NCBI GenBank assembly: GCA_964352775.1
Contig: CAYGTK010000067.1
Span: forward strand, 1 to 18,250
Source of the DNA: CAYGTK01 sp964352775
Lineage (GTDB): Bacteria; Bacteroidota; Bacteroidia; Chitinophagales; CAIOSU01
Reading direction: 5' to 3'
DNA: 18,250 nt
The notes beneath the pieces were generated by a model. It was given only the letters and a program-made list of their open reading frames with translations, did no database searches and was not told where the DNA came from. Below, one piece after another: positions 1-6,979 of this stretch; within the stretch, counting starts at the first letter, position 1, and each line of letters begins with the position of its first letter. A program made the translations under genes and the position numbers.

Positions 1-1
1 T

Positions 2-694
2 TTAAAAGAAGTTTCTTTCAGCATTAAACCCGGAGAAAAATTGGCCATCATTGGTAGAACGGGTAGTGGCAAATCTACTATAGCCGACCTTCTGGTACGT
101 TTATATGATAACCAACGAGGGGAAATACTTTTAGATGGAAAGAATGTTAAAGATCTGAATCTTAACAGTATGAGGCGGCAGATAGGCTACGTGCCGCAAG
201 ATGTTTTCTTGTTTTCGGATAGTATTGAGAACAACATAACCTTTGGTACACGCTTGGATGGCAACAGGAGTGAAGTAGCCATGGAAGCTGCAAAACAAGC
301 CTCAATTCACAAAGAGATAATGGATATTGATGGCGGCTACCAAGCTAGGGTAGGAGAACGTGGTGTAACACTATCTGGCGGGCAAAAGCAACGTATATCT
401 ATCGCTCGTGCATTTGTAAAGCAACCTGAACTACTTTTATTGGATGATTGCCTATCTGCAGTAGATGCTAATACTGAGAAAATAATATTGAACCACCTCA
501 ACACATTGCTACAAGATCGCTCCGCTATTATAATTACCCACAGGATATTTTCCCTCTTAGAATTCGACCAGATCATCGTGCTAGATGAAGGTAGAATAGC
601 TGAACGCGGTACACACGCTGACTTGTTGGCGCAGAAGGGTTTGTACTACGAACTGTACACAAAACAACAGGCTGACGAGCAAGTTTTAAATTGA
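2..694 (+). CDS. ABC exporter, C-terminal ATP-binding domain (5' partial)
   Basis: The reading frame is open from base 2, so the gene begins upstream and only the nucleotide-binding domain (about 230 residues) is visible; the apparent TTG start at 41 is internal. The domain is complete: Walker A GRTGSGKST (about bases 53-79), Q-loop YVPQDVFLFS, signature LSGGQ (371-385), Walker B LLLLD followed by DCLSAVD (431-466), and the H-loop histidine in IIITHR. It belongs to the multidrug/lipid exporter type in which a membrane domain is fused ahead of the ATPase. The residue after the Walker B aspartate is Asp rather than the catalytic Glu, as in one subunit of heterodimeric exporters such as MdlA/YheI and TM287, so it may pair with a second half-transporter encoded upstream. 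Substrate unknown. Family certain, role inferred. Confidence 0.93.
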   Translation, partial: LKEVSFSIKPGEKLAIIGRTGSGKSTIADLLVRLYDNQRGEILLDGKNVKDLNLNSMRRQIGYVPQDVFLFSDSIENNITFGTRLDGNRSEVAMEAAKQASIHKEIMDIDGGYQARVGERGVTLSGGQKQRISIARAFVKQPELLLLDDCLSAVDANTEKIILNHLNTLLQDRSAIIITHRIFSLLEFDQIIVLDEGRIAERGTHADLLAQKGLYYELYTKQQADEQVLN

Positions 695-700
695 TGCTTT

Positions 701-729
701 TTGTATTTTGATAGAAAGAACTATTTTAG
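701..729 (+). promoter_or_regulatory. Candidate Bacteroidota promoter for the PUR-family gene
   Basis: TTG at 701-703 lies 18 bases before TATTTTAG (722-729), one mismatch from the phylum's TAnnTTTG -10 box. Transcription would start near 736, leaving about 25 bases before the GTG at 761. No terminator was seen after the ABC gene, so read-through is also possible. Confidence 0.4.
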
Positions 730-760
730 TAATTAATATCAATCATCAGAGCATCACCAA

Positions 761-1228
761 GTGGACGATAATAAGCAAGGAGTATATTCGAAAGTGATCA
801 GGGCAGGGAGAAGAAGGACTTACTTCTTTGATGTGCGGACTACCAAGGGTAATGATTACTACGTGACCATAACTGAAAGCAAAAAACGCTTTAACGACGA
901 TGGTTACGACAGGCATAAGATCTTTTTATACAAAGAGGATTTCAACAAATTCATGGAAGCCATGAATAATACCATCGATCATGTGAAGAACGACCTTCTT
1001 CCAGAATATGATTTTGATGAATTCAGCAACAACTACGACGAAGACTACGAAGGTGGTGGTGAGCGTAAAGAATACAAGAAAGAAGATACCAGTTTCGATA
1101 CCTTAGAAACTGAAATAAGCAAAACACCTGATACAGCAGAAACTACTGCTGAGGAAATGGAAACTCCAACAACTTCAGAAGAAGTGGAAGAACCAGAACC
1201 ACCAAGCGAAGAAGAGTTAAAGTGGTAA
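761..1228 (+). CDS. PUR family (DUF3276) DNA/RNA-binding protein
   Basis: A 155-residue protein. Residues about 7-90 match the bacterial PUR-alpha-like fold (DUF3276): VYSKVIRAGRRRTYFFDVR followed by a second beta strand set (YYVTITESKKR) and a helix (YKEDFNKFMEAMNNTIDHV). Family members, such as Borrelia BpuR, bind single-stranded nucleic acids and RNA. The C-terminal 65 residues are acidic, rich in E, D, T and P, and probably disordered. The start is GTG; the conserved domain begins a few residues later, so no other start fits. The gene stands alone, with its own candidate promoter upstream and a strong intrinsic terminator directly after it. Its targets cannot be read from the sequence. 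Confidence 0.88.
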   Translation: MDDNKQGVYSKVIRAGRRRTYFFDVRTTKGNDYYVTITESKKRFNDDGYDRHKIFLYKEDFNKFMEAMNNTIDHVKNDLLPEYDFDEFSNNYDEDYEGGGERKEYKKEDTSFDTLETEISKTPDTAETTAEEMETPTTSEEVEEPEPPSEEELKW

Positions 1229-1252
1229 GCTACCAACCATTTAAGAAATATT

Positions 1253-1277
1253 AACCCCGCATTTGCGGGGTTTTTTG
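1253..1277 (+). terminator. Rho-independent terminator after the PUR gene
   Basis: AACCCCGC (1253-1260), a four-base ATTT loop and GCGGGGTT (1265-1272) form a perfect GC-rich hairpin that runs into a T tract ending at 1276. It sits 24 bases after the PUR stop codon and isolates that gene from the next one. Confidence 0.93.
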
Positions 1278-1312
1278 TTTTTAGGCGTAGTATTGAGGTT
1301 ATAACTATCAAC

Positions 1313-2245
1313 ATGAGAACAATAGCCATCATTCTTCTATTTCTGGGATTCTACTCTCTAGAAAGTAATGCTCAAAAGTTAGAATATCACTACCGTGATG
1401 CAAGTGATAGCAGCCGTAACTGTTACTTAAAATATATCCCTACTGATACTCCGATAAAGGGTTTGTTCGTACGCGACTACAGTCGATTGCCAGATGCATC
1501 TAGAAAAAGCCCCTATCGATATATTGATCTAGCGCTTGAAAATGGATATATAGTGCTGATAACAGTTACTTCAAGCTATTTCCCAGAATTGTATTTTGAT
1601 GACAAGGGGCCAGCTTTATTGGATGACATCATTCACGAAGTGTTAACGGATCATGACTTACCAAAGGACGCTTTTGTTATTGGCGGATTATCCGCCAGCG
1701 GAACTAGGGCATTGCGGTATGGACAATACTGTGAGCAGGGAAAGTCTAAATATGGTCATAAAGCAAAGGGAGTATTCATGGTAGATTCCCCTTTAGACAT
1801 GGAGCGCTTTTATAGATCCTCTAAGCGACTTTTTGTGGACTTACCAGAGGATGATGAGCGATGGGAGGAGAAACTGATGAAGAAGACCTTTAAAAGAGAA
1901 TTTGGAGGTGGTCCTGACGAACTATACGAAACATATCGCGATGCTTCCGTTTTTTGCCAGACCGATGCCGCGGGAGGAAATGCTAAATACTATGCTAACT
2001 TACCCATGCTCATCTATCACGAGCCAGATATTGATCAATGGATGGAAAGGGGGATGGGATATTACGATATCAACTCCTTCGATATTGTCGCTTTCGTTGT
2101 GAAGGTGAGAAAGTATGGTAATGAGAACATCAAACTAGTAACCACTACAGGAAAAGGTTTCTCCCGATCAAGCGAGCGTAAGCCACACTCTTGGACCATT
2201 GTAGATGAAGATGAATTGATAGCTTGGGTCAATTCTTTGTTCTAA
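1313..2245 (+). CDS. Secreted alpha/beta-hydrolase-like protein
   Basis: A 310-residue protein with a Sec signal peptide (MRTIAIILLFLGFYSLESNA, cleavage near 20-21). The remainder resembles an alpha/beta hydrolase: a strand and nucleophile-elbow-like turn VIGGLSASG with candidate Ser127 (pattern G-L-S-A-S, so a Ser replaces the usual last Gly), a possible acid in HEPDIDQW, and a C-terminal candidate His292 in KPHSW. This order (Ser, acid, His) is right for an esterase or peptidase of the fold. The substrate is unknown and the catalytic assignment is inference. The stop codon overlaps the convergent restriction-module gene by four bases (CTAA, 2242-2245), so little space remains for a terminator. 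Confidence 0.7.
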   Translation: MRTIAIILLFLGFYSLESNAQKLEYHYRDASDSSRNCYLKYIPTDTPIKGLFVRDYSRLPDASRKSPYRYIDLALENGYIVLITVTSSYFPELYFDDKGPALLDDIIHEVLTDHDLPKDAFVIGGLSASGTRALRYGQYCEQGKSKYGHKAKGVFMVDSPLDMERFYRSSKRLFVDLPEDDERWEEKLMKKTFKREFGGGPDELYETYRDASVFCQTDAAGGNAKYYANLPMLIYHEPDIDQWMERGMGYYDINSFDIVAFVVKVRKYGNENIKLVTTTGKGFSRSSERKPHSWTIVDEDELIAWVNSLF

Positions 2246-3102
2246 TAATTTTCTCTTTCAGATTTGTTATACTCCCTTATCCATTCCTTACATATAATGG
2301 GAATTCTATCAACAACTTCACGACCATAAAGTGCTTCTGTTAGGTAACCCATATGCTGAAGGTCAATAAGTCTACATAAATAAGATTTACCTTTTACCCA
2401 CCAAGTGAAATGGTCATCTACTACTAGATAATGAAAGATATTTCGAGAAAGGGCTTTTCTGACTTCTTGCAGTTCCAATCCATCGAGCTGCGTTTCGTAA
2501 ACTCCATCAGCAACTCTACTACCAAATGTCTTTGTGTAATAATATTCTTTTATTTCCCATAATGCTATTGGATTAATTATGCTCGGAAAAGAACCGTCAA
2601 CTCTTCTAGATAAGCTTCTAACGGGTATTTTATTATTTGTGAATGCTGTTAATTCTTTAGCAGTATGAGAGAAGCTAAATCCTTTTAATTCTTTCTCTAT
2701 CAAAATATTAACAGTACACGTAAGGTAATTGGGTGCTTTTTTACTCCCACTTTGCTTGTTCATAACTAATGGTATGGTACTCTCAGTTTGTTCTGAAAGA
2801 GAGTGAAAAAGAGATTTTGCCTCTTCCAAATTCATCAGCTTTTTTGAAATGACATCATTTAAGACATAAGCTCGCCATTCAAAATATTGAAGAAGTTTCA
2901 TGCCAAATTCTTCTACAGCATTCTCGAAGAATATCCTATTGGTTGAAAGTCCAGATTCTTTAAAAACCTGTAAAACCCTATCCAACGATGGAGTATGAAC
3001 ACCCTTTGTTTTTCTATCGGTATATCCTGTTTTTTGACTTATGAGCTTAACACATGCCCAGAAATCAAGGTTTAGATTTAAAAAGTCCGAATTAGTCTGC
3101 AT
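2242..3102 (-). CDS. Putative type II restriction endonuclease, PD-(D/E)xK-like
   Basis: A 286-residue protein that I cannot assign to a named family. Residues 169-185 read VDG...(13 residues)...E-I-K, that is D169 then E183-I-K185 in WEIKEYYY, which matches the metal-binding core of PD-(D/E)xK nucleases. The following stretch (TFGSRVADGVYETQLDGLEL) would be the helix after the core, and VVDDHFTWW (227-235) a later strand. The start codon overlaps the stop of the XRE regulator gene by 11 bases, so the two are co-transcribed and probably translationally coupled. A D12-class adenine methyltransferase lies divergently beyond the regulator, the classic controller-restriction-methylase layout. Base composition is visibly more AT-rich than in the flanking genes, suggesting transfer. 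The nuclease role is inference from motif plus context; the cleavage site is unknown. Confidence 0.68.
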   Translation of the reverse strand: MQTNSDFLNLNLDFWACVKLISQKTGYTDRKTKGVHTPSLDRVLQVFKESGLSTNRIFFENAVEEFGMKLLQYFEWRAYVLNDVISKKLMNLEEAKSLFHSLSEQTESTIPLVMNKQSGSKKAPNYLTCTVNILIEKELKGFSFSHTAKELTAFTNNKIPVRSLSRRVDGSFPSIINPIALWEIKEYYYTKTFGSRVADGVYETQLDGLELQEVRKALSRNIFHYLVVDDHFTWWVKGKSYLCRLIDLQHMGYLTEALYGREVVDRIPIICKEWIREYNKSERENY

Positions 3103-3352
3103 CGCCTTTGTTAATTATTTCTTTCAGTTGAGCAACCAGCACAGACTGGTCAATATTCAATTCATGACAGTACATCATAAACTCAACTACATCAAGGCGT
3201 TTTTCACCAGTTTCTACTTTACTGATATATGATTGACTAACCATCAGATTATCAGCAAGTTCCCTCTGAGTTAGTTTATTTATTACCCTACTCTCATATA
3301 GTTGAGATGTAAGATGCGCTATTATCAGTCGAGTTAATTCTTTTTTTCGCAC
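3092..3352 (-). CDS. XRE-family regulator, likely controller (C) protein of the R-M module
   Basis: An 86-residue single-domain helix-turn-helix protein. The HTH spans about residues 27-46 (LTQRELADNLMVSQSYISKV), followed by ETGEKRLDVVEF, typical of XRE/Cro-type regulators. Size, fold and position match C proteins that time expression of restriction genes after the methylase. The start is GTG at 3352; the nearby ATG at 3356-3354 is out of frame. Its last codons overlap the start of the putative endonuclease gene by 11 bases. The divergent 44-base gap to the methylase holds an inverted repeat suited to binding by a dimer of this protein. That it controls both promoters is inferred. Confidence 0.82.
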   Translation of the reverse strand: MRKKELTRLIIAHLTSQLYESRVINKLTQRELADNLMVSQSYISKVETGEKRLDVVEFMMYCHELNIDQSVLVAQLKEIINKGDAD

Positions 3353-3385
3353 GGCATGAAATTAAACACTAGTTTAGCTTATGCC
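3353..3385. promoter_or_regulatory. Divergent operator region with nested inverted repeats
   Basis: The 44 bases between the controller and methylase genes hold TAAAC-ACTA-GTTTA (3363-3376) nested inside GGCAT (3353-3357) and ATGCC (3381-3385), centred within half a base of each other. On the minus strand a weak promoter can be read, TTG then 20 bases then TAATTTCA (3364-3357), with the inner palindrome in its spacer. On the plus strand TTTG at 3388-3391 ends only five bases before the methylase ATG. Both transcripts might therefore be nearly leaderless. This is a candidate C-protein operator; it does not match the standard C-box text. Confidence 0.5.
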
Positions 3386-3396
3386 AATTTGGAATA

Positions 3397-4269
3397 ATGA
3401 CACATGTAGAAACTCATAACGGTAAGAAATTATATTTCCCCCCTAAAAAGCAACTGCTTAAGTGGGTTGGGAATAAGCAAAAATTTGCTTTTGAAATAGC
3501 ATCTCATTTCCCTCGTTTTAATACCTACTATGAACCCTTTTTAGGAAGTGGAGCATTGCTAGCAACTGTTAGCCCTGAAAGAGGCGTAGGGGCGGATACA
3601 TTTAAGCCATTGGTGGAAATATGGGAAAAGCTAAGAAATTCGCCAAGTGGATTGATAGACTGGTATGCTGATAGAGTTAATTTAGTAACCCAGGAGAATA
3701 AAAAAGAGATATATAATAATATATTGAGCGCGTATAATTCTCAACCAAATGGAGCAGATTTTTTATTCTTAACTCGCGCTTGTTATGGCGGTATTGTTAG
3801 ATTTAGAAAATCTGATGGGTATATGTCTACTCCATGTGGTGCACATAATCTTATATCTATTCAGGCATTTTCTGAAAGAGTTTGGATGTGGTATGAACGC
3901 ATAAAAGAATGTCAATTTATTGAGCAAGATTACAAGAACACGTTTCAGTCATCTAGAAAAGGAGACTTCATTTATTGCGACCCTCCATATTCCCATTCGC
4001 AGAGCATTTTATATGGATCTCAAAGCTTCAGTTTTGAGACACTTTTGAAAGAGATCGAAAATGCTAAGAACAAGGGGGTAAGGGTTGCTTTGAGTATTGA
4101 TGGAACAAAAAAATCAGGAAAGTTGCTATGTGATCTTCCCATACCTGATGGATTGTTTAAGAATGAAATATTTATTGATTGTGGTATTTCAATGCTTAAA
4201 CGTTTTCAAATGGGAGGTAAAAGTCTTGAAGAAGAGAACGTTAAGGATAGACTGTTATTAACTTATTGA
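3397..4269 (+). CDS. D12-class (Dam-like) DNA adenine N6-methyltransferase
   Basis: A 290-residue protein with the motifs of D12-class adenine methyltransferases in the usual order. Motif X is LKWVGNKQKFAFEI (classically KWxGGK), the S-adenosylmethionine loop is YYEPFLGSG with FLGSG at 48-52, and the catalytic DPPY is at 195-198 in DFIYCDPPYSHS. Length is close to that of Dam and the methylases of GATC-type restriction systems. The enzyme would methylate adenine in a short site and protect the host from the adjacent putative endonuclease. The target cannot be read from sequence; GATC is possible for this class but not shown. It lies divergent from the controller-endonuclease pair and shares their lower GC content. 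The start at 3397 is the only ATG ahead of motif X. Confidence 0.93.
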   Translation: MTHVETHNGKKLYFPPKKQLLKWVGNKQKFAFEIASHFPRFNTYYEPFLGSGALLATVSPERGVGADTFKPLVEIWEKLRNSPSGLIDWYADRVNLVTQENKKEIYNNILSAYNSQPNGADFLFLTRACYGGIVRFRKSDGYMSTPCGAHNLISIQAFSERVWMWYERIKECQFIEQDYKNTFQSSRKGDFIYCDPPYSHSQSILYGSQSFSFETLLKEIENAKNKGVRVALSIDGTKKSGKLLCDLPIPDGLFKNEIFIDCGISMLKRFQMGGKSLEEENVKDRLLLTY

Positions 4270-4312
4270 TTAAACACTTTTCCGTCATTCTTATGTCAGA
4301 AATAACCCTTTG

Positions 4313-4329
4313 CGGATGATTACCATCCG
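4313..4329. repeat. Short inverted repeat after the methyltransferase gene
   Basis: CGGATG (4313-4318) and CATCCG (4324-4329) can pair around a five-base loop. No T tract follows, so it is at best a weak terminator or an RNA-stabilising hairpin at the edge of the restriction module. Function unknown. Confidence 0.4.
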
Positions 4330-4344
4330 TTCGTTGAATTAGTA

Positions 4345-4375
4345 TTGCTATTGGCTTTCTAAAAGGTTATTTTCG
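4345..4375 (+). promoter_or_regulatory. Candidate promoter of the hydrolase operon
   Basis: TTG (4345-4347), a 20-base spacer and TATTTTCG (4368-4375), one mismatch from TAnnTTTG. Transcription would begin about 28 bases before the ATG at 4410, the first gene of a closely packed five-gene run. Confidence 0.4.
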
Positions 4376-4409
4376 GGGACAAATTACGTATTAAAAATAA
4401 TTACCCGCA

Positions 4410-5813
4410 ATGAGACAGTACGGCTGGTTGATAGCCGCAGCATTCCTTTTTACAAGCTGCAGTGGAGCCACATTCAAGTTTATTAAGCATTTAGCCCCTA
4501 ACATTACCGACCACGAGATATTTGATGGGGTCGATCTAGAAGCTTCCGCCGAACCGTTTCAATTCGAACAACGCAAAGAGAACATTGAACTGCCTGCCCC
4601 ATACCTTTGGGTAGAAGATAAAGAAGTACCTGAAGAATGGACCGCCACCGATCTATTTGAGAAAAAAGGCTGTACAGCATTTATGGTGGTTAAGGGTGAT
4701 AGCATTATGTACGAATGGTATGGCAGAGGCTATGCGCGCGATAAATACTCACAGGTATTTTCTGTTACTAAATCGTGGACATCAGCCTTGATAGGTATTG
4801 CGATAGACGAGGGGCATATCAAAAGCGTTCACCAACCAGTAACCGACTTTTTAGAAGACTTTGCTACTAAGGATGAGGATAAAGAGAAGATAACCCTTTA
4901 CCATCTCCTTAACATGACTTCAGGGCTCGCCTTTGACGATTACAAGACCTTAAGCAAGCTTACCAAGCTTTACTACTGCAACGTTCACGAGAAGCAATGT
5001 AACGACATTAAGGCCAAATACGAGCCAGGCGATGTGTGGGCTTACAAATCTATCTCTACGCTCATTTTGGGCCTATGCCTAGAGAAGGCAGTGAAAATGC
5101 CTGTGGCTGATTACTTACGCATTAAGCTTTGGGAGCCTATGAATATGGAGAACAATGGCTTTTTTGCGCACGACAAAAACGGTGTAGCTAAAACCTATGG
5201 TGGCCTATCGCTGACCGCAGTTGATCTTGCCAAGTTTGGTCGTTTATACAAAAACCGTGGTAACTGGAATGGCGAACAACTAGTACCAGAAGCTTGGGTT
5301 GATTCTATCCGTAACCGCAATTTCTCTCATGGCGTATGGAATTACTCTTATCAGTTTTGGTTGGATACTTACCCTCGCAATGCAGCACACGAAACGGGCG
5401 ATTTTTTTGCAGGAGGCTATCGTGGTCAGGTCTGTTATGTTAGCCCAGAGGAAGATATTGTTATCATCCGATTGGGTGTGGGGGAGAAGAAGCTCCGCTG
5501 GCCATATTCTTTATCTAAATTGGCGCTATTACTCGCCAAACCTGGTGAGGTAACGGAAGATGAATTACCTCTTATAGTAGACGGTAGCTATACCAATAAA
5601 AAGGGTCGCCAGCTTAAGGTGAAATTGAAAGACAACAAAGTAACCATTGAGCCAGAAGATAACGTAAGTTACGAGCTAGAGATGGTTTCTGTCAATAACT
5701 ATAGAGATCGTGTTAACAACGTCAATTTAGTATGGAATAAAGACCGTAAGGGCTTTATTTTAGAAGACACCAATGGATTAAACTACTTCGCCAAAGCAAG
5801 TGCTGCGGAGTGA
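4410..5813 (+). CDS. Beta-lactamase-family serine hydrolase, lipoprotein
   Basis: A 467-residue protein with a lipoprotein signal ending FLFTSC (Cys17), so it should be anchored to a membrane facing the periplasm or outside. The class C beta-lactamase/esterase fold is recognisable: nucleophile motif S118-V-T-K121 in FSVTKSWTSALIGIAIDEG, HLLNMTSGL (165-173), the second motif at Y212-K-S214 where YxN is usual, and HETG (327-330) followed by FFAGGYRGQ in the KTG region. Such proteins are peptidases, esterases or amidases, only rarely true beta-lactamases. About 100 residues follow the catalytic domain and probably form a small beta-rich tail. The gene opens a coupled operon with a beta-propeller protein and a penicillin-acylase-type enzyme, suggesting shared breakdown of an amide- or ester-linked extracellular compound. 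Confidence 0.88.
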   Translation: MRQYGWLIAAAFLFTSCSGATFKFIKHLAPNITDHEIFDGVDLEASAEPFQFEQRKENIELPAPYLWVEDKEVPEEWTATDLFEKKGCTAFMVVKGDSIMYEWYGRGYARDKYSQVFSVTKSWTSALIGIAIDEGHIKSVHQPVTDFLEDFATKDEDKEKITLYHLLNMTSGLAFDDYKTLSKLTKLYYCNVHEKQCNDIKAKYEPGDVWAYKSISTLILGLCLEKAVKMPVADYLRIKLWEPMNMENNGFFAHDKNGVAKTYGGLSLTAVDLAKFGRLYKNRGNWNGEQLVPEAWVDSIRNRNFSHGVWNYSYQFWLDTYPRNAAHETGDFFAGGYRGQVCYVSPEEDIVIIRLGVGEKKLRWPYSLSKLALLLAKPGEVTEDELPLIVDGSYTNKKGRQLKVKLKDNKVTIEPEDNVSYELEMVSVNNYRDRVNNVNLVWNKDRKGFILEDTNGLNYFAKASAAE

Positions 5814-6979
5814 TGGTAAATAAGTGCTGTTTCTTCTTCTTTATTATTCTTGGTTCGTTTTGCGCTAGTGCACAAGCACCATCCATTAGCTACACTCCTT
5901 TACAAACTATCATCCCTTCTGAAGGTATACCCGAGGAAATAGATGTTCAACGGGCTAATAACAACCTCGACCTTATTCTTTTCCAAGGCAGATACTATGC
6001 CGCTTTTAGAACTGCCCCCACTCATTTTGCATCCAAAAAAGCGTATATCTATGTTATGAGTTCTACTGATCTTCAGGATTGGGCATATGAGTATACCGTT
6101 CATGTTAAAAGTGATCTACGTGAACCCCGCTTTTTGGAATTGAACGGCGAGTTGTTTCTCTATTGTTTTCAAGGAGGTACTAAGATGTTATCCTTTGAAC
6201 CGCAGCACCTTTGGGTTGCTAAACGCAGCCAGGAAGGTAGTTGGGATATGGAAATGATAGAAGAAATGGATGGCTTTGTTCCTTGGCGATTACGCACTAG
6301 GGATGGTGTGGCTTATCTATCCGCCTATTACGGCGTAGGGCTTTACCAAAGCGACCACGTAGGCGACCTACGATTATTTAAAAGCACCAATGGTTACAAT
6401 TGGGAGCCTCTAAGCGAAGAACCACAAGTAAGCACCAGCGGTGCAGAAGAGGGCGAATTCATTTTTGATGAAGAAGGAAACCTGTGGGCAACGGTGAGGC
6501 TAGAGGGAATGGGAGCATATGTGGCATACGCCGATAAGGATAGCCTGCACAACTGGCACTTGTATAAAACGAAAAAGAAGTACGATAGCGCCATGCTTTT
6601 TAAGCATGATGGTAATATCTACTTGATCTCTCGGCGAAACCTTGATGGTGATTTTGATAAAGCACCAAAGTGGTTTCCCTACGCTATGCGGCAAAAGGTC
6701 AATCTGATAAAATATTCGCTAACCGAAAAGGTAACGGCGGTGTATCAACTAGATAAAACCACCAAAACGATAGTGCATCTATTCGACCTGCCTAGTACTG
6801 GCGATACGGCCTTTCCAGGTATTGCTCCTTTAACGGATACCAGCTATGCGCTTCTCAACTATTCTAGCCCTATTGAAAAGCGTTCGCGCAATTGGGTTCG
6901 TGGTCAGTTGGGCCGCACCTTTATTTATTTAACAGAATTACATTTTCACACAAACCCACAACATACTGCTACCCCATGA
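5813..6979 (+). CDS. Secreted sialidase/glycoside-hydrolase-like beta-propeller protein
   Basis: A 388-residue protein when started at the ATG at 5813, which overlaps the previous stop by one base (TGATG); a GTG at 5810 adds one residue. A signal peptide is clear (hydrophobic FFFFIILGSFCASAQA). The body shows repeated blade-like units, with phrases such as LILFQGRYYAAFRTAP, IYVMSSTDLQDWAYEY, LRLFKSTNGYNWEPL and GNLWATVRLEG, where 'S.D...W' resembles the Asp-box turns of sialidase-superfamily and related glycoside-hydrolase propellers. A strict SxDxGxTW box is not seen, so a sialidase assignment is not safe. It may bind or cleave a glycan. It sits between two hydrolase genes in one translationally coupled unit. 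Confidence 0.65.
   Translation: MVNKCCFFFFIILGSFCASAQAPSISYTPLQTIIPSEGIPEEIDVQRANNNLDLILFQGRYYAAFRTAPTHFASKKAYIYVMSSTDLQDWAYEYTVHVKSDLREPRFLELNGELFLYCFQGGTKMLSFEPQHLWVAKRSQEGSWDMEMIEEMDGFVPWRLRTRDGVAYLSAYYGVGLYQSDHVGDLRLFKSTNGYNWEPLSEEPQVSTSGAEEGEFIFDEEGNLWATVRLEGMGAYVAYADKDSLHNWHLYKTKKKYDSAMLFKHDGNIYLISRRNLDGDFDKAPKWFPYAMRQKVNLIKYSLTEKVTAVYQLDKTTKTIVHLFDLPSTGDTAFPGIAPLTDTSYALLNYSSPIEKRSRNWVRGQLGRTFIYLTELHFHTNPQHTATP

Noticed and set aside
1045..1332. Minus-strand open frame opposite the acidic tail of the PUR protein.
   Set aside because: Low-complexity shadow (Ser/Val-rich) that crosses the terminator; not a gene.
3041..3232. Plus-strand open frame of 63 residues opposite the restriction and controller genes.
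   Set aside because: Antisense shadow of two better-supported genes, with no recognisable domain.
3397..4269. Orphan Dam regulating replication or mismatch repair.
   Set aside because: A linked controller and nuclease candidate make a restriction-modification role more likely; orphan function cannot be excluded without the genome.
4313..4329. Attachment site or insertion-sequence end at the edge of the restriction module.
   Set aside because: No direct repeat flanking the module and no transposase or integrase was found; only a small hairpin is visible.
4410..5813. A true antibiotic beta-lactamase.
   Set aside because: The fold is shared with many esterases and peptidases; the Y-K-S motif, lipoprotein anchor and long tail do not indicate resistance.
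6892..6975. Longer start of the acylase gene at 6892.
   Set aside because: It lies inside the previous gene and would put 28 residues before a perfect signal peptide; ATG 6976 with an ATGA overlap is better.
5813..6979. Definite sialidase.
   Set aside because: Blade-like repeats are visible but no strict Asp-box and no clear arginine triad could be identified by eye.
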